DNA of 35,720 nucleotides from Gammaproteobacteria bacterium (GCA_018645845.1 JABGVY010000040.1:1-35720), one strand, 5' to 3'. Positions 17,737 to 30,409 are shown, counted from the first letter of the stretch. Notes: generated by a model not told the origin, from the letters alone. A program made the numbers and translations.

Positions 17737-18213
17737 ATGACTACAGTTCTTTACCCTGGCACATTCAACCCTATTCACAACGGCCACGCAGACCTTGTTG
17801 AACGGGCAGCAAATTTGTTTGATAACGTCGTACTTGGCATTGCTACCAGCCCTCACAAGTCCCCCAGTGAACTCACGGTAAGGGTAAACCTCGCTCAGGA
17901 GGTGCTGTCACATATCAACAATGTGGAAGTGGTTGGGTTTAACACCCTGACCGTTGATTTTGCCAAGGAGATTGGCGCTTCTGTCATACTAAAAGGTATT
18001 AGAACTGTCACAGACTTCGACTATGAGTTTCAGATGCTCAATATGAACCGGGCGTTGCAACCGAGCATAGAAACTATATTTCTTGCCCCATCTGAGGAAA
18101 ATTCCTATATCTCATCATCTCTGGTACGCCAGATTGCCGGGTACGGTGGAGACATTAGGCAATTCGTTCATCCCTCCGTCGTCACAGCGCTGAAGAACAA
18201 CGAGATCGGCTAA
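17737..18213 (+). CDS. coaD: Phosphopantetheine adenylyltransferase
   Basis: Nucleotidyltransferase for the penultimate step of coenzyme A synthesis, 158 residues. The T/HxGH motif is [11 protein letters not shown] (His 14 and His 17), [19 protein letters not shown] contributes to the substrate site, and [15 protein letters not shown] is the C-terminal nucleotide motif. The length is typical. Its last four bases overlap the 3' end of mutM on the other strand. CoaBC, for earlier steps in the same pathway, is encoded 2.5 kb away at 20711. Confidence 0.97.
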   Translation: MTTVLYPGTFNPIHNGHADLVERAANLFDNVVLGIATSPHKSPSELTVRVNLAQEVLSHINNVEVVGFNTLTVDFAKEIGASVILKGIRTVTDFDYEFQMLNMNRALQPSIETIFLAPSEENSYISSSLVRQIAGYGGDIRQFVHPSVVTALKNNEIG

Positions 18214-19022
18214 CGTTGGCATTTGGTACAGAATACCGTTGTTCGGTTACCGATCCTTACTTCCCGCAGCCCACGCCCACAGCTCAGACAGGGTTCGTTT
18301 CCACGGCCGTAGACCATTAGACTCTGCTTGAAGTAGCCGGGCGTGCCGTCCTCCCTGACAAAGTCCCTTAAAGTAGTACCCCCGCTGGAGATGGCGCTCG
18401 CAAGCACGTCTTTAATTTCCTGGCTGAGCCTTGCGTACCTGTCTTGTGAGACCCGTCCCGCAGCCCGGTCAGGCCTGATTCCAGCCGCGTGCAGGGCCTC
18501 GTTGGCATAGATATTACCAACGCCCACGACTACCTTGCTGTTCATGATAAACAGTTTGGTCGCCAGCTTGCGGCGCCTTGAAAGCTTGTAGAGATAGCGC
18601 CCATTGAACCCATCAGATAAGGGTTCCGGCCCAAGACTATCAATCAGTTCGTGACTGCTACCTTCAGGAATCCAGAACACCGATCCAAACCGCCTCGGAT
18701 CGTGATAGCGCAGAACTGTGCCATCATCGAAGACGATATCAATATGATCATGTTTTTTTAAGGCATTTGAGCCATTTGTAATTCGCAGGCTACCGGACAT
18801 GCCCAGGTGAACCATCATTCGCCCGGTGTTGGCAGTGAATAGCAGATACTTGCCTCGACGGCTAATCCCGGTGACCCTGTTGCCGGTCATTACCTGGGAG
18901 AGTTCGGGAGAAACAGGCCAACGCAGGCTGGGCTGGCGGACCACGACGGATTTAATCGCCTTGCCGACGATGTGGGGTTCAATGCCCCGACGTGTTGTTT
19001 CGACCTCTGGAAGCTCAGGCAC
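18210..19022 (-). CDS. mutM: Formamidopyrimidine-DNA glycosylase
   Basis: Bifunctional base-excision enzyme that removes 8-oxoguanine and Fapy lesions, 270 residues. After Met removal, P2 and E3 form the catalytic N-terminus ([13 protein letters not shown]). The Lys in RGKYLLF and the H2TH region ([19 protein letters not shown]) are in place. A C4 zinc finger at the end has Cys at about 245, 248, 265 and 268. It lies downstream of rpmB-rpmG on the same strand, separated from rpmG by a hairpin that may attenuate transcription. It converges with and overlaps coaD by 4 bp. Confidence 0.97.
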   Translation of the reverse strand: MPELPEVETTRRGIEPHIVGKAIKSVVVRQPSLRWPVSPELSQVMTGNRVTGISRRGKYLLFTANTGRMMVHLGMSGSLRITNGSNALKKHDHIDIVFDDGTVLRYHDPRRFGSVFWIPEGSSHELIDSLGPEPLSDGFNGRYLYKLSRRRKLATKLFIMNSKVVVGVGNIYANEALHAAGIRPDRAAGRVSQDRYARLSQEIKDVLASAISSGGTTLRDFVREDGTPGYFKQSLMVYGRGNEPCLSCGRGLREVRIGNRTTVFCTKCQR

Positions 19023-19048
19023 AGAACCTGCCTATAGCCATAAGGTCT

Positions 19049-19089
19049 GCAAAAAACAGAAACAGAGGACGCTCGCAGCTGCGAGCATC
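19049..19089 (-). terminator. Hairpin with U-rich tail between rpmG and mutM
   Basis: Minus-strand arms GATGCTCGC (19081-19089) and GCGAGCGTC (19068-19076) pair over 9 bp with one G-T wobble and an AGCT loop. The core is the perfect 16-bp palindrome GCTCGCAGCTGCGAGC. A run ctctgtttctgtttttt follows. The T-rich tract is partly interrupted, so it may be a partial terminator lowering mutM expression relative to the ribosomal genes. Confidence 0.5.
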
Positions 19090-19093
19090 ACGG

Positions 19094-19249
19094 TTACTTG
19101 ATCTTGGATTCTTTGTAGATCACGTGCTTGCGAACAATGGGATCAAATTTTTTGATCTCCATTTTGTCAGGCATCGTTCGCTTATTCTTGTCGGTCGTAT
19201 AGAAGTGACCTGTACCTGCAGAAGAAACCAGCTTAATCTTTTCTCTCAT
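19094..19249 (-). CDS. rpmG: 50S ribosomal protein L33
   Basis: Short ribosomal protein of 51 residues, beginning [17 protein letters not shown] and ending [10 protein letters not shown]. All alignable positions match E. coli L33 closely. It lacks the paired cysteines of zinc-binding L33 forms, so it is the zinc-independent type. The ATG at 19249 lies 2 bp after the rpmB stop codon, so the genes are one operon. Its 3' end is followed by the hairpin described separately. Confidence 0.97.
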   Translation of the reverse strand: MREKIKLVSSAGTGHFYTTDKNKRTMPDKMEIKKFDPIVRKHVIYKESKIK

Positions 19250-19251
19250 GA

Positions 19252-19488
19252 CTAGACCTTTTGTCCCTTGGCTCGAATATCGCTTACCACCTGGTCGATA
19301 CCCAGCTTGTCTATAATACGCATACCCTTTGCCGATACCCGTAGTTTCACAAACCGATTTTCACTTTCCAGCCAAAAACGATGATCATGTATGTTGGGCA
19401 AAAAACGTCTTCGTGTTTTGTTATTTGCGTGAGAAACATTGTTTCCGCTAACCGGACGTTTGCCTGTTACCTGACATTCTCTGGACAT
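19252..19488 (-). CDS. rpmB: 50S ribosomal protein L28
   Basis: Large-subunit ribosomal protein of 78 residues, family length. [37 protein letters not shown] and the C-terminal [16 protein letters not shown] are standard L28 segments. Transcription probably starts from the extended -10 promoter at 19566-19594, giving a leader of about 70 bases. It leads the rpmB-rpmG(-mutM) unit. Confidence 0.98.
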   Translation of the reverse strand: MSRECQVTGKRPVSGNNVSHANNKTRRRFLPNIHDHRFWLESENRFVKLRVSAKGMRIIDKLGIDQVVSDIRAKGQKV

Positions 19489-19565
19489 GTCAATTTACCT
19501 TTAAATTCAATGATTTGCTGCGAGGACAAAAATATCGTCCTAACGCTACGACTTGAGAGCGGTGC

Positions 19566-19594
19566 TTTATACCAGAACGCTCTTTGGACGTCTA
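19566..19594 (-). promoter_or_regulatory. Probable extended -10 promoter for rpmB-rpmG
   Basis: On the minus strand TAGACG (19589-19594), a 17-bp spacer, then TGg-TATAAA (-10 at 19566-19571). The bases right after the -10, gcaccgctc, are GC-rich. A GC-rich discriminator is a known mark of ppGpp/DksA-repressed ribosomal promoters; that control is inferred. The leader would be about 70 bases. Confidence 0.55.
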
Positions 19595-19697
19595 GTTTAT
19601 GTTGATATTCGACTACCAGAACAGAGCAGTCTGAGGGCGTCTACTGAGAAGGTTTACCCCGATATCCTCAACAGGTCTTGTCAACATTTAGCCTGGA

Positions 19698-19784
19698 CGC
19701 TCAGGGCTGTCGTTCGCTCAGGGCTGTCGGTAACGCTCAGGGCTGTTGGTAACGCTCAGGGCTGTTGGTAACGCTCAGGGCTGT
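19698..19784. repeat. Five-copy short tandem repeat, about 19-bp period
   Basis: The core CGCTCAGGGCTGT occurs at 19698, 19715, 19734, 19753 and 19772. The full unit is CTCAGGGCTGTTGGTAACG. Copies 3 and 4 are identical over 19 bp, copy 2 differs by one base, copy 1 is 17 bp and copy 5 diverges after the core. It lies about 100-190 bp upstream of the rpmB promoter and downstream of radC. No dyad within the unit is obvious. Confidence 0.9.
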
Positions 19785-19891
19785 TTTCCGATTTCGAGCA
19801 GCGAGAAGGGGACTCAATACGACTTGTTAGCAACGAAATGGGGCCCTTACTCAAGGTCAGCGGGGTAAGCTGCAGGGTAGAATAAAACCCA

Positions 19892-20539
19892 TCACAACAA
19901 ACCGCGTTCTGCAAAAGACGTGATCCCTGTATCTCCCACAACCAAATGATCAAGGACCCGGATCTCCACCAGTCCTAGCGCCGAGCACAGGCGCTCCGTA
20001 ATTCTCTTGTCTGCCTGGGACGGTTCCGAAATTCCCGAGGGGTGATTGTGCGCAAAAATAACTGCAGCGGCATTAAACTCCAGGGCTTGCTTAACAACTT
20101 CACGCGGATACACGCTGGCGCCATCTATTGTTCCGAAGAAAAGTTCCTCGTATTTGATCAGCCGATGCTGGTTATCGAGGAAAAGGCAGGCAAATACCTC
20201 TCTGGTATAGCCGCGCAGCCGGAGCTGCAGAAACTGGCGGGTAATTTCTGGATCGCTAATGGATTCGCCCTTTTCCATACCAGCTTGAAGAAAGCGACGA
20301 GTCATCTCAAGCGCTGCAGACAACTGCGCGGATTTCGCTGGTCCAATACCGCGGCAGCTTGTTAGCTCGGTTTCTTTCGCCTGCATCAATCCCCTAAGCC
20401 CCTGAAATTCTTCAAGCAACTGCTCCGCCAAAACAAGCACTCCTGTCCCCGGCAACCCGGTTCGCAGAAAAATAGCAAGGAGCTCACTATCGCAAAGAGA
20501 CTCAACACCATTTTTAACGAGTTTCTCTCTAGGCATCAT
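19892..20539 (-). CDS. radC: RadC/YeeS-type JAMM domain protein
   Basis: A 215-residue protein of the RadC family. An N-terminal helix-hairpin-helix region ([20 protein letters not shown]) precedes a JAB1/MPN metal site with HNHPSG followed by the Asp of [11 protein letters not shown]. The old link to radiation repair in E. coli was withdrawn; cellular function is unresolved. The start is the ATG at 20539, directly supported by AAAGGAGG 8 nt upstream and by the [11 protein letters not shown] alignment. Longer frames to 20581 are unlikely. It diverges from coaBC, the usual arrangement in gammaproteobacteria. Confidence 0.95.
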   Translation of the reverse strand: MMPREKLVKNGVESLCDSELLAIFLRTGLPGTGVLVLAEQLLEEFQGLRGLMQAKETELTSCRGIGPAKSAQLSAALEMTRRFLQAGMEKGESISDPEITRQFLQLRLRGYTREVFACLFLDNQHRLIKYEELFFGTIDGASVYPREVVKQALEFNAAAVIFAHNHPSGISEPSQADKRITERLCSALGLVEIRVLDHLVVGDTGITSFAERGLL

Positions 20540-20710
20540 AGCTTGGCCCTCCTTTATAAAACGTAAATAGTGAGTAAACACTTCGAGCCAAAGCTATGCT
20601 AACCTGAGTTGCCTCACGGGAATTGTGAGATATGGATTGAATCTGGTCCCGTAATCACCCCCTTTGGCTACCAGCTATCAGCCATCACCTATAAGCACGG
20701 AAGAATTGTA

Positions 20711-21925
20711 GTGAATCGTCTTACGAACAAAAGAGTTCTGCTGGGTGTTACTGGCGGAATTGCTGCGTACAAAAGCGCAGACCTTGTCAGGAGACTACAG
20801 GACGACGGCGCCGATGTACGTGTCGTCATGACGCGATCCGCCCAGGAATTTATCACACCGCTTACCCTACAGGCGCTTTCCAATCATCCCGTCCATTTGG
20901 ATCTACTGGATACCGAGACCGAATCGGTCATGGGGCATATTGAGCTGGCCCGCTGGGCTGACGTGGTGTTGATTGCACCCGCAACCGCTGACTTTATTGC
21001 ACGGCTGACTGCAGGCCACGGCGATGACCTGCTAACCACGATCTGCCTTGCCGCAGAATGTGGCGTGATTATCGCACCGGCGATGAATCAGGCTATGTGG
21101 GCTAAGCCAAGTACACAACAGAACACCGAATTACTGAAGCAAAGGGGGATTTCACTGCTTGAACCAGACGTTGGTTTGCAGGCATGTGGGGAAACAGGCG
21201 CAGGTCGATTGATGGATGTTCCAGAGATCGTCACCGCCCTTGCATCCCGCTTTAGAACTGCCAGTCTGGCCGGTCGCCATGTCGTCATTACGGCCGGGCC
21301 AACCCGGGAAGCCATTGACCCGGTTCGCTATATCAGCAACCACAGTTCCGGCAAACAAGGTTACGCTCTGGCACTTGCCGCGATAGACGCAGGAGCAAGA
21401 GTAACGCTGATTTCAGGCCCAACTAATATCATTGCCCCAGACAGGGCATCGGTAGTCGCTGTCCAGTCCGCGGATGAAATGTTGGAGGCTGTTATGTCTT
21501 CAATAAGCGACGCTGATATTTTCATCGGTGTTGCTGCCGTTGCCGACTACAAACCTGTCTCTGCCCTGAACCAGAAAATAAAAAAATCAGGAGGCAGCGC
21601 TCTGACGCTGAACCTGGTACAAAATCAGGATATTCTGAAAACAGTCGCGGAGCTCCCAAATCGCCCCTATACGGTGGGGTTTGCCGCTGAAACGGAAAAC
21701 GTCATTGAGTACGCTCGCGCCAAGCTGACCGCCAAGAATCTGGACATGATCGTTGCTAATAACGTCGCTGATACATCAATTGGTTTTAACAGCGATCACA
21801 ACGAGACGACGATTATCACCAGGACTATTTCCGGGACGAAAGAAGCGAAGCAATCAAAAATGTCAAAAGAAAACCTGTCCAGGAAACTCATTGAGCTGAT
21901 CGCTGAACAGGTAACGGAGGCCTAA
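20711..21925 (+). CDS. coaBC: Bifunctional phosphopantothenoylcysteine decarboxylase/synthetase
   Basis: Flavoprotein that ligates cysteine to 4'-phosphopantothenate and decarboxylates the product. The GTG at 20711, with GGAAG 7 nt upstream, gives 404 residues, close to E. coli Dfp. The CoaC half has FMN-binding [14 protein letters not shown], catalytic H76 ([11 protein letters not shown]), PAMNQAMW at 123-130 and reactive C159 ([12 protein letters not shown]). The CoaB half begins near residue 188 with [20 protein letters not shown] and [10 protein letters not shown] longer frame from 20609 adds 34 unsupported residues. Its stop overlaps the dut start (TAATG). Confidence 0.96.
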   Translation: MNRLTNKRVLLGVTGGIAAYKSADLVRRLQDDGADVRVVMTRSAQEFITPLTLQALSNHPVHLDLLDTETESVMGHIELARWADVVLIAPATADFIARLTAGHGDDLLTTICLAAECGVIIAPAMNQAMWAKPSTQQNTELLKQRGISLLEPDVGLQACGETGAGRLMDVPEIVTALASRFRTASLAGRHVVITAGPTREAIDPVRYISNHSSGKQGYALALAAIDAGARVTLISGPTNIIAPDRASVVAVQSADEMLEAVMSSISDADIFIGVAAVADYKPVSALNQKIKKSGGSALTLNLVQNQDILKTVAELPNRPYTVGFAAETENVIEYARAKLTAKNLDMIVANNVADTSIGFNSDHNETTIITRTISGTKEAKQSKMSKENLSRKLIELIAEQVTEA

Positions 21926-22380
21926 TGCAAAGCCTGCAAGTTAAAATCCTTAACTCACGAATCGGCAACGATATTCCGTTGCCGTCGTATTCAACGCCCG
22001 GCTCAGCAGGAATGGACCTGCGAGCCTGCCTCGATGAATCACTTAACCTGGCACCAGCAGAAACCTCACTGATTCCTACCGGTATCGCGATCTTCGTTGC
22101 AGATCCTGGTTACGCAGCAGTGATATTGCCTCGTTCAGGGCTCGGCCATAAACACGGTATCGTACTGGGGAATCTGGTAGGACTAATCGACTCGGACTAT
22201 CAAGGGGAACTGATGATCTCTGCCTGGAATCGCGGCACCAGTAATTTTACCATTGAGCCGGGAGACAGGATCGCGCAATTGGTCGTGGTACCCGTTCAGC
22301 AAGTCGAGTTTAGTGTCGTCAGCGAATTCTCAACAACCGACCGAGGTGCCGGGGGATTTGGATCCTCAGGGCTAAGTTAA
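21925..22380 (+). CDS. dut: Deoxyuridine 5'-triphosphate nucleotidohydrolase
   Basis: Trimeric dUTPase of 151 residues that removes dUTP and supplies dUMP for thymidylate synthesis. All five motifs are present in order: [36 protein letters not shown] with catalytic Asp, GDRIAQLVV and the C-terminal arm [11 protein letters not shown]. The ATG overlaps the coaBC stop by one base. It is followed 9 bp later by the algC-like gene. The coaBC-dut-algC-argB order matches Pseudomonas. Confidence 0.98.
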   Translation: MQSLQVKILNSRIGNDIPLPSYSTPGSAGMDLRACLDESLNLAPAETSLIPTGIAIFVADPGYAAVILPRSGLGHKHGIVLGNLVGLIDSDYQGELMISAWNRGTSNFTIEPGDRIAQLVVVPVQQVEFSVVSEFSTTDRGAGGFGSSGLS

Positions 22381-22389
22381 AGTACTGAA

Positions 22390-25819
<3,430 letters not shown>

Positions 25820-25820
<1 letters not shown>

Positions 25821-26431
25821 TGAGTATTGAGCAGACCGTAAGTAATGAGGAACAGAAAAAACCGTCGCGGAAAGAGCAGATACTTCAGTCGCTGGCGACT
25901 ATCCTGGAACAAAGTCCTGGTGGGCGTATTACCACCGCTGGTCTTGCAAAGCATGTTGGGGTTTCTGAAGCGGCCTTGTACCGACATTTCCCAAGCAAGG
26001 CCAAAATGTTCGAGGAGCTCATTGAGTTTATAGAGAACTCAATATTTTCCAGAATTACCCGGGTCATGAACGAGGAAATAGACGCAGAAAAACGTTGCGA
26101 GAAGATTCTGGGCCTTATTCTCACTTTCTGTGAGCTTAACCCCGGTATCACAAGAATACTCACCGGTGATCCACTGGCCGGAGAAACCGAAAGGCTGCGA
26201 AAAAGAGTCACTCAGCTATTCGACAGAATTGAAACTCAACTTCGACAGATTATCAGGGAAATGCCCATAAGAGGGCACCAGAAAACGTCGACTGATCCTG
26301 TAATCGCCGCTAACTTGTTGTTGTCGCTTGCTGAAGGCCGGATAGGGCAGTATGTGCGTAGTGATTTTGAACGCAAGCCAACCACCGAATGGGATGCCCA
26401 GTGGCAAGTCGTGCGGGAGGGCTTGTTTTAA
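25820..26431 (+). CDS. slmA: SlmA, nucleoid occlusion factor (TetR family)
   Basis: A TetR-fold DNA-binding protein of 203 residues that blocks FtsZ ring assembly over unsegregated chromosomes. The helix-turn-helix spans about 36-60 ([20 protein letters not shown] followed by FPSK). [30 protein letters not shown] and [15 protein letters not shown] align closely with E. coli SlmA. It should act by binding spread SlmA sites near the origin-proximal chromosome. The ATG overlaps the argB stop, a placement known in related gammaproteobacteria. Confidence 0.95.
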
Positions 26432-26475
26432 AAAAGTTGCTGCTTTAAGCATCGCTAGGTCAATGATGCTGCTGG

Positions 26476-27096
26476 TTAACGCTGATACATTTCTTTTACG
26501 CGCTTCAGGTCTTCAGCATAGGCTATGCTAAGTGCACCTTTTTCTTGTTCTTTCTTTGCAATCTCGGACTCAACCTGTGCAATTCGATTCTCGAGTGAGC
26601 TGATCCGGGCTAACCTATCCTTGCCAATCACACCACCAGCGCGTTCAATATCAGCAAGAGCAGACTCCTGTTGTCGCTTCTGGTGCTGCAGCCTCTTGAT
26701 GGCCCTTTCCTGCGTTTCAATCAAGCTAACGATGCTCGAGATTTTTGCGTCACGGGCTCTAATCACATCACCAGGAGCGCCGTAAAGCCGCATCAAGTTC
26801 TGGTCTGCAATTTCACGCTCTCGCTTTTCAGTGGCAATGCTTTCTTCTGCCGCCCGATTGCGTTCACGTTCCCTGAGCTCTTTGTCTGATAATGCCCGTG
26901 GTACGACTTCCAGTACCCGACCATCTAAACTGAGAATCGCGTATCCGTATTTCACATATCTTGGGGGAACATGACTATCGAGAACGGTGACACTATCTTC
27001 GTTTTTATATCGATAAAGTTCGGCCGCTACCATATTAGAATAGACAGTAGCTCCCAGCGAAAATATTAACAGCAGATACCGAAGCCGAGGTTTCAT
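26476..27096 (-). CDS. DUF4124-like secreted coiled-coil protein, function unknown
   Basis: A 206-residue predicted periplasmic protein. A signal peptide (about residues 1-25, ending MVAA) precedes [20 protein letters not shown], which resembles the DUF4124 domain of the type YRW.DENG.VHFSD.PP. The segment [20 protein letters not shown] follows. From about residue 72 to the end the protein is a charged helix-rich stretch with heptad character ([15 protein letters not shown] and [19 protein letters not shown]). No enzymatic motif is visible. The start overlaps the pyrE stop (ATGA), so it is probably translated from the rph-pyrE transcript. A similar gene sits near pyrE in Pseudomonas, from memory. 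A structural or adaptor role is a guess. Confidence 0.82.
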   Translation of the reverse strand: MKPRLRYLLLIFSLGATVYSNMVAAELYRYKNEDSVTVLDSHVPPRYVKYGYAILSLDGRVLEVVPRALSDKELRERERNRAAEESIATEKREREIADQNLMRLYGAPGDVIRARDAKISSIVSLIETQERAIKRLQHQKRQQESALADIERAGGVIGKDRLARISSLENRIAQVESEIAKKEQEKGALSIAYAEDLKRVKEMYQR

Positions 27097-27752
27097 GGGG
27101 CAGATGCTATTCCATACTGCGCACGATAGGAACCTATCGCGTTAAGCTCCTCTGAATAACCACCTTTTTCCTCAAGGTACTGGACAATATCGTCCAGAGT
27201 CACCACGCTGATAACGCTAAGACCATAGTCTCGCTCAACTTCCTGTATGGCGGAAAGGTCTCCTTTACCTCGCTCCTGGCGATCGATGGCAACGATTACC
27301 GCGCTCGCCCTCGCTTTCTGGTTCTCTTCAAAGAAGGCCATTACTTCACGGATGGCAGTCCCTGCGGTTATCACATCATCGACAATGACTACTCTTCCCT
27401 CCAACCGCGCGCCAACGAGAGTTCCGCCTTCACCATGGCCCTTTACCTCCTTGCGGTTAAATAAGTAGGGTATATCAATTCCATGTAGATTTGCCATCGC
27501 TATGGAAGTGGCCGCGACCAGCGGAATTCCCTTGTACGCAGGTCCAAAGAGGCAATCCACTGCTACCCCACTCCTCACAAGTGCTTCAGCATAATAGGAA
27601 CCAAGACGGGCGAGCGCACCGCCCGTCTTAAATTCTCCGGCATTGAAGAAATACGGGCTCTTTCGACCAGATTTGAGGTCAAACTCTCCAAATCGAAGGA
27701 CATCATGGTCTAAAGCAAACTCAATAAACCCTCTTTTGTAGTCGGCCAGCAT
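27093..27752 (-). CDS. pyrE: Orotate phosphoribosyltransferase
   Basis: Type I phosphoribosyltransferase that converts orotate and PRPP to OMP in pyrimidine synthesis, 219 residues. [20 protein letters not shown] and [13 protein letters not shown] form the orotate site, [18 protein letters not shown] and [10 protein letters not shown] the catalytic loop, and [16 protein letters not shown] the PRPP motif. The ATG overlaps the rph stop (TAATG), so expression is coupled to rph. The E. coli rph-pyrE pair is likewise cotranscribed. Confidence 0.97.
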   Translation of the reverse strand: MLADYKRGFIEFALDHDVLRFGEFDLKSGRKSPYFFNAGEFKTGGALARLGSYYAEALVRSGVAVDCLFGPAYKGIPLVAATSIAMANLHGIDIPYLFNRKEVKGHGEGGTLVGARLEGRVVIVDDVITAGTAIREVMAFFEENQKARASAVIVAIDRQERGKGDLSAIQEVERDYGLSVISVVTLDDIVQYLEEKGGYSEELNAIGSYRAQYGIASAP

Positions 27753-28465
27753 TAGAGTTCACCGGCCAGAGCCGCTCGCTGGATGACCCGTAGCTCAGCA
27801 GTGCCTTTTTCTGCCAGACGGAGCATTTCCATGAGTTCTTCCCGATCAAAGGGTTCATCTTCAGCAGTACCCTGAATTTCGATAAATCGACCGTCTTCAG
27901 CAATCACCACGTTCATATCGGTATCGGCCTTAGAATCTTCCAGGTATTCCAGATCCAGCACTGGAACTCCACCAACGATACCAACAGAAACTGCCGAGAT
28001 TAGCTGCGTATCAGGTGTTGTGCCGAGTGTTTTTATCGCATCTAAAAGCGCCACACAGGCGCCCGTAATCGAGGCGGTTCTGGTGCCTCCATCTGCCTGA
28101 ATGACATCGCAATCAATAAGAACGGTATATTCACCAAGATTTTTCAAATCTACCGCAGCCCTCAGAGATCGACCTATCAGTCGCTGAATCTCTACGGTCC
28201 TGCCACCCTGTTTACCTTTGGCCGCCTCTCTGCCCATCCTTGTATCAGTAGACCGCGGTAACATCCCGTATTCAGATGTGATCCAGCCCTGTCCACTGCC
28301 TCGAAGAAAGGAAGGAACGCCTGATTCGACAGACGCTGTACAAATGACTTTGGTATCACCAAAGCCAATAAGCACCGACCCTTCCGCGTGTTTATTGATA
28401 TTCCTTTGCATCGTTACTTCTCGCATTTGATCAGGTTCACGAGATACCAATCGTTTTGTGCTCAT
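27752..28465 (-). CDS. rph: Ribonuclease PH
   Basis: Phosphorolytic 3'-5' exoribonuclease that trims tRNA precursors, 237 residues. The ATG at 28465 has GGAG 5 nt upstream and gives [19 protein letters not shown], close to the family start; a longer frame beginning at 28648 runs into yicC and is not supported. Signatures include [57 protein letters not shown]-type residues ([15 protein letters not shown]) and the hexamer face LLDAIKTLG. It diverges from yicC across 63 bp and leads the rph-pyrE-DUF4124 unit. Confidence 0.97.
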   Translation of the reverse strand: MSTKRLVSREPDQMREVTMQRNINKHAEGSVLIGFGDTKVICTASVESGVPSFLRGSGQGWITSEYGMLPRSTDTRMGREAAKGKQGGRTVEIQRLIGRSLRAAVDLKNLGEYTVLIDCDVIQADGGTRTASITGACVALLDAIKTLGTTPDTQLISAVSVGIVGGVPVLDLEYLEDSKADTDMNVVIAEDGRFIEIQGTAEDEPFDREELMEMLRLAEKGTAELRVIQRAALAGEL

Positions 28466-28490
28466 TGTTACTCCGTTGGTTGAAAACTCT

Positions 28491-28500
28491 ATTATACTTG
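28491..28500. promoter_or_regulatory. Possible back-to-back -10 elements between rph and yicC
   Basis: Within the 63-bp divergent gap the bases attatac read TATAAT on the minus strand (28491-28496) and, overlapping, TATACT on the plus strand. Both lack convincing -35 boxes at 16-18 bp. Location alone makes it likely that the promoters for both directions lie here. Confidence 0.3.
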
Positions 28501-28528
28501 CCGTTCGCAATAGATAACGAGAAATCAC

Positions 28529-29377
28529 ATGATAAGAAGCATGACCGCGTTCTCCCGTCACGAATATGGGGCGGCGGTGTGGGAGATTCGCAGCGTGAAT
28601 CATCGTTACCTTGATGTCAGTTTCCGTATGCCGGAGAAACTTCGACATCTGGAAACTGACCTAAAATCCCAGTTCAAGGACAAGGTTCAGCGCGGAAAAA
28701 TTGAATGCTCCCTAAAAATCAACGCGGGTGAACTCAAAACCCAGGTCAGTATTAACCAGGATCTTGTGCAGGACCTAGACCAGGCAATGAGCCAAGTTGC
28801 AGCGATAACAGGAATGGAAGACCGTGGTGATATTTTGTCCTTACTGCGCTGGCCAGACGTTCTGACAATTGAAGAATCAGGCGATGAACTGATTACGGAA
28901 GCACAACAGAGCTTCACACTAGCCGTGGACCAACTGGTTGAAATGCGAGAACGCGAAGGGAAAGAACTGGCAAGTCTGCTCGACAGCAGGCTGGTTGATA
29001 TTGAGACGACGGTCGAAAAGCTTCGTGAAGAAACACCGGCTATCATCGCCCATCAACACGAGAAGCTCCTGAAACGTTTGGACGATATCGATGTAGAGGT
29101 CGAGCAAGGGCGCGTTGAACAAGAGTTGGTTATTCTTGCCCAGAAACTGGACGTGGCTGAGGAATTAGATAGGCTGGTCACACATGTCCTAGAGGTCAGA
29201 AGAAATCTCGAGGCCGATGAACCCGTTGGTCGGCGTCTGGATTTCCTGATGCAGGAACTCAACAGAGAGGCGAACACTTTGTCGTCGAAGGCGGCAGCCG
29301 CGTCCACCACGATGCAGGCCGTCGATCTAAAAGTCTCAATAGAACAGATGCGGGAACAGATCCAGAACATTGAATGA
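28529..29377 (+). CDS. yicC: YicC family endoribonuclease-like protein
   Basis: A 282-residue protein of the YicC/YloC family. [31 protein letters not shown] and [14 protein letters not shown] at the N-terminus, and [20 protein letters not shown] and [18 protein letters not shown] at the C-terminus, are diagnostic. E. coli YicC has been linked to decay of the small RNA RyhB, and relatives act as endoribonucleases. The central segment is a long helical coiled region. The ATG at 28529 is the only fit. The last four bases overlap gmk (ATGA), the usual pairing. Confidence 0.95.
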   Translation: MIRSMTAFSRHEYGAAVWEIRSVNHRYLDVSFRMPEKLRHLETDLKSQFKDKVQRGKIECSLKINAGELKTQVSINQDLVQDLDQAMSQVAAITGMEDRGDILSLLRWPDVLTIEESGDELITEAQQSFTLAVDQLVEMREREGKELASLLDSRLVDIETTVEKLREETPAIIAHQHEKLLKRLDDIDVEVEQGRVEQELVILAQKLDVAEELDRLVTHVLEVRRNLEADEPVGRRLDFLMQELNREANTLSSKAAAASTTMQAVDLKVSIEQMREQIQNIE

Positions 29378-30018
29378 GTGAACAACCTAGAAAAGAAAGT
29401 AGAGGACAACTCTTTGTCATCTCTGCCCCATCCGGTGCTGGTAAAACAAGTCTGGTGCGCGCACTCATGGAGCCTTCGAACACGATCGGCGTTGCCATCT
29501 CCCATACCACCAGAGCCAAACGCCCGGAAGAAACAGATGGGATCAACTATCATTTCGTAACCGAAGTCGAATTTAACGCCCTGGTGGACCAAGGTGAATT
29601 TTTAGAATCGGCGACCGTGTTTGAGCACCTATATGGCACGAGTACCAGCGCAGTGAACCTCATTCTGCAACAGGGTAAGCATCTTGTTCTTGAAATCGAC
29701 TGGCAAGGCGCTGCACAAGTACGGCAAAAACTACCGGGCACCCAGTCGATTTTCATTTTTCCTCCTTCTCTTGGTGCCCTCCGGGATCGACTTGAAAACC
29801 GCGGCCAGGATGACGTGGAAACCGTTGATAAACGCATGTCTGCGGCCTTTGAGGAGCTGTCACACTGGCATGAGTTCGATTACTTGATCGTGAACGACCA
29901 GTTTGATACAGCACTTGCACAATTACAGGCCGTCGTCGCGGGAGAGGGGGCTGACTACCATAGAAATAGGCAGTCCAAGGCCCTGGGGCAACTGATTGAG
30001 AATTTATTGCCACAATAA
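29374..30018 (+). CDS. gmk: Guanylate kinase
   Basis: Phosphorylates GMP to GDP with ATP, 214 residues. The P-loop SAPSGAGKTSLVRAL is near residues 17-31, ISHTTRAKRPEETDGINYHF is the GMP-binding segment, and EIDWQGAAQVRQKLP plus FIFPPSLGALRDRLENRGQD complete the family pattern. The ATG overlaps the yicC stop. It is followed by rpoZ and spoT, so the guanine nucleotide genes gmk and spoT are clustered. Function is certain by motif content. Confidence 0.97.
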   Translation: MSEQPRKESRGQLFVISAPSGAGKTSLVRALMEPSNTIGVAISHTTRAKRPEETDGINYHFVTEVEFNALVDQGEFLESATVFEHLYGTSTSAVNLILQQGKHLVLEIDWQGAAQVRQKLPGTQSIFIFPPSLGALRDRLENRGQDDVETVDKRMSAAFEELSHWHEFDYLIVNDQFDTALAQLQAVVAGEGADYHRNRQSKALGQLIENLLPQ

Positions 30019-30028
30019 CGGCCATATA

Positions 30029-30057
30029 TTGTTTAATAGCACTGATGTGGCTACAAT
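30029..30057 (+). promoter_or_regulatory. Probable sigma-70 promoter of rpoZ
   Basis: TTGTTT (30029-30034), a 17-bp spacer, then TACAAT (30052-30057) lie between gmk and rpoZ. The leader of about 60 bases contains a short hairpin, TCCCC-gtctttt-GGGGA (30079-30095), without a following T tract. It would drive rpoZ, spoT and perhaps ridA-recG separately from gmk. Confidence 0.55.
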
Positions 30058-30124
30058 GCGCGGTCCTTGAATGCCTAGTCCCCGTCTTTTGGGGAAAGCA
30101 ACGCTGAATTAACTGGAGTCACCC

Positions 30125-30409
30125 ATGGCGCGAGTAACAGTAGAAGACTGTCTGGAAAACGTAGCAAACCGATTTGAACTGGTGATGGTTTCCAGCAAAC
30201 GAGCGCGACAAATTGCAACTGGGGGCAAAGAAGCACTTGTGCCAATCGAAAATGATAAGCCGACTGTGCTGGCCCTGCGTGAAATTGCAGAAGGACTCAT
30301 TACTGCGGATATACTTGTGGAGCCAACCCAGGAACAAACCGAAGCATTGGCACTCAGTGCAGTACAGGACGGATTTGAACAACACGAACAAGAGCTCAAC
30401 AACCTCTAA
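30125..30409 (+). CDS. rpoZ: RNA polymerase omega subunit
   Basis: Small subunit of 94 residues that helps assemble beta' and forms part of a ppGpp-binding site on RNA polymerase. [20 protein letters not shown] and [16 protein letters not shown], followed by [15 protein letters not shown], are strictly typical. The ATG at 30125 has CTGGAGTC upstream. It precedes spoT by 96 bp, so a ppGpp-responding subunit and the ppGpp-metabolising enzyme are encoded together, as in E. coli. Confidence 0.98.
   Translation: MARVTVEDCLENVANRFELVMVSSKRARQIATGGKEALVPIENDKPTVLALREIAEGLITADILVEPTQEQTEALALSAVQDGFEQHEQELNNL

Larger units (their letters stand above)
19489..19891. other. Non-coding spacer between rpmB and radC
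   Basis: This 403-bp gap is the only gene-free stretch above 300 bp. It holds the rpmB promoter (19566-19594, minus) and five copies of a short repeat (19698-19784). The short frames crossing it, including one of 72 codons on the plus strand at 19553, run through the repeat and resemble no family I know, so I do not call a gene. No tRNA or clear radC terminator was found. Confidence 0.7.

Noticed and set aside
19553-19771. A 72-codon plus-strand frame in the rpmB-radC spacer
   Set aside because: It runs through the tandem repeat and antisense to the rpmB promoter, has no family resemblance and no ribosome binding site.
20609-20710. 34-residue extension of coaBC
   Set aside because: The segment has no resemblance to the family; GTG at 20711 has a good ribosome binding site and gives the usual length.
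26446-26470. Hairpin AGCATC...GATGCT between slmA and the DUF4124-like gene
   Set aside because: The stem is 6 bp with an 11-base loop, and the nearest T run on the minus strand is about 12 bases away; too weak to call a terminator.
28466-28648. N-terminal extension of rph by 61 residues
   Set aside because: It lies antisense inside yicC; the ATG at 28465 has a GGAG site and matches the family N-terminus.
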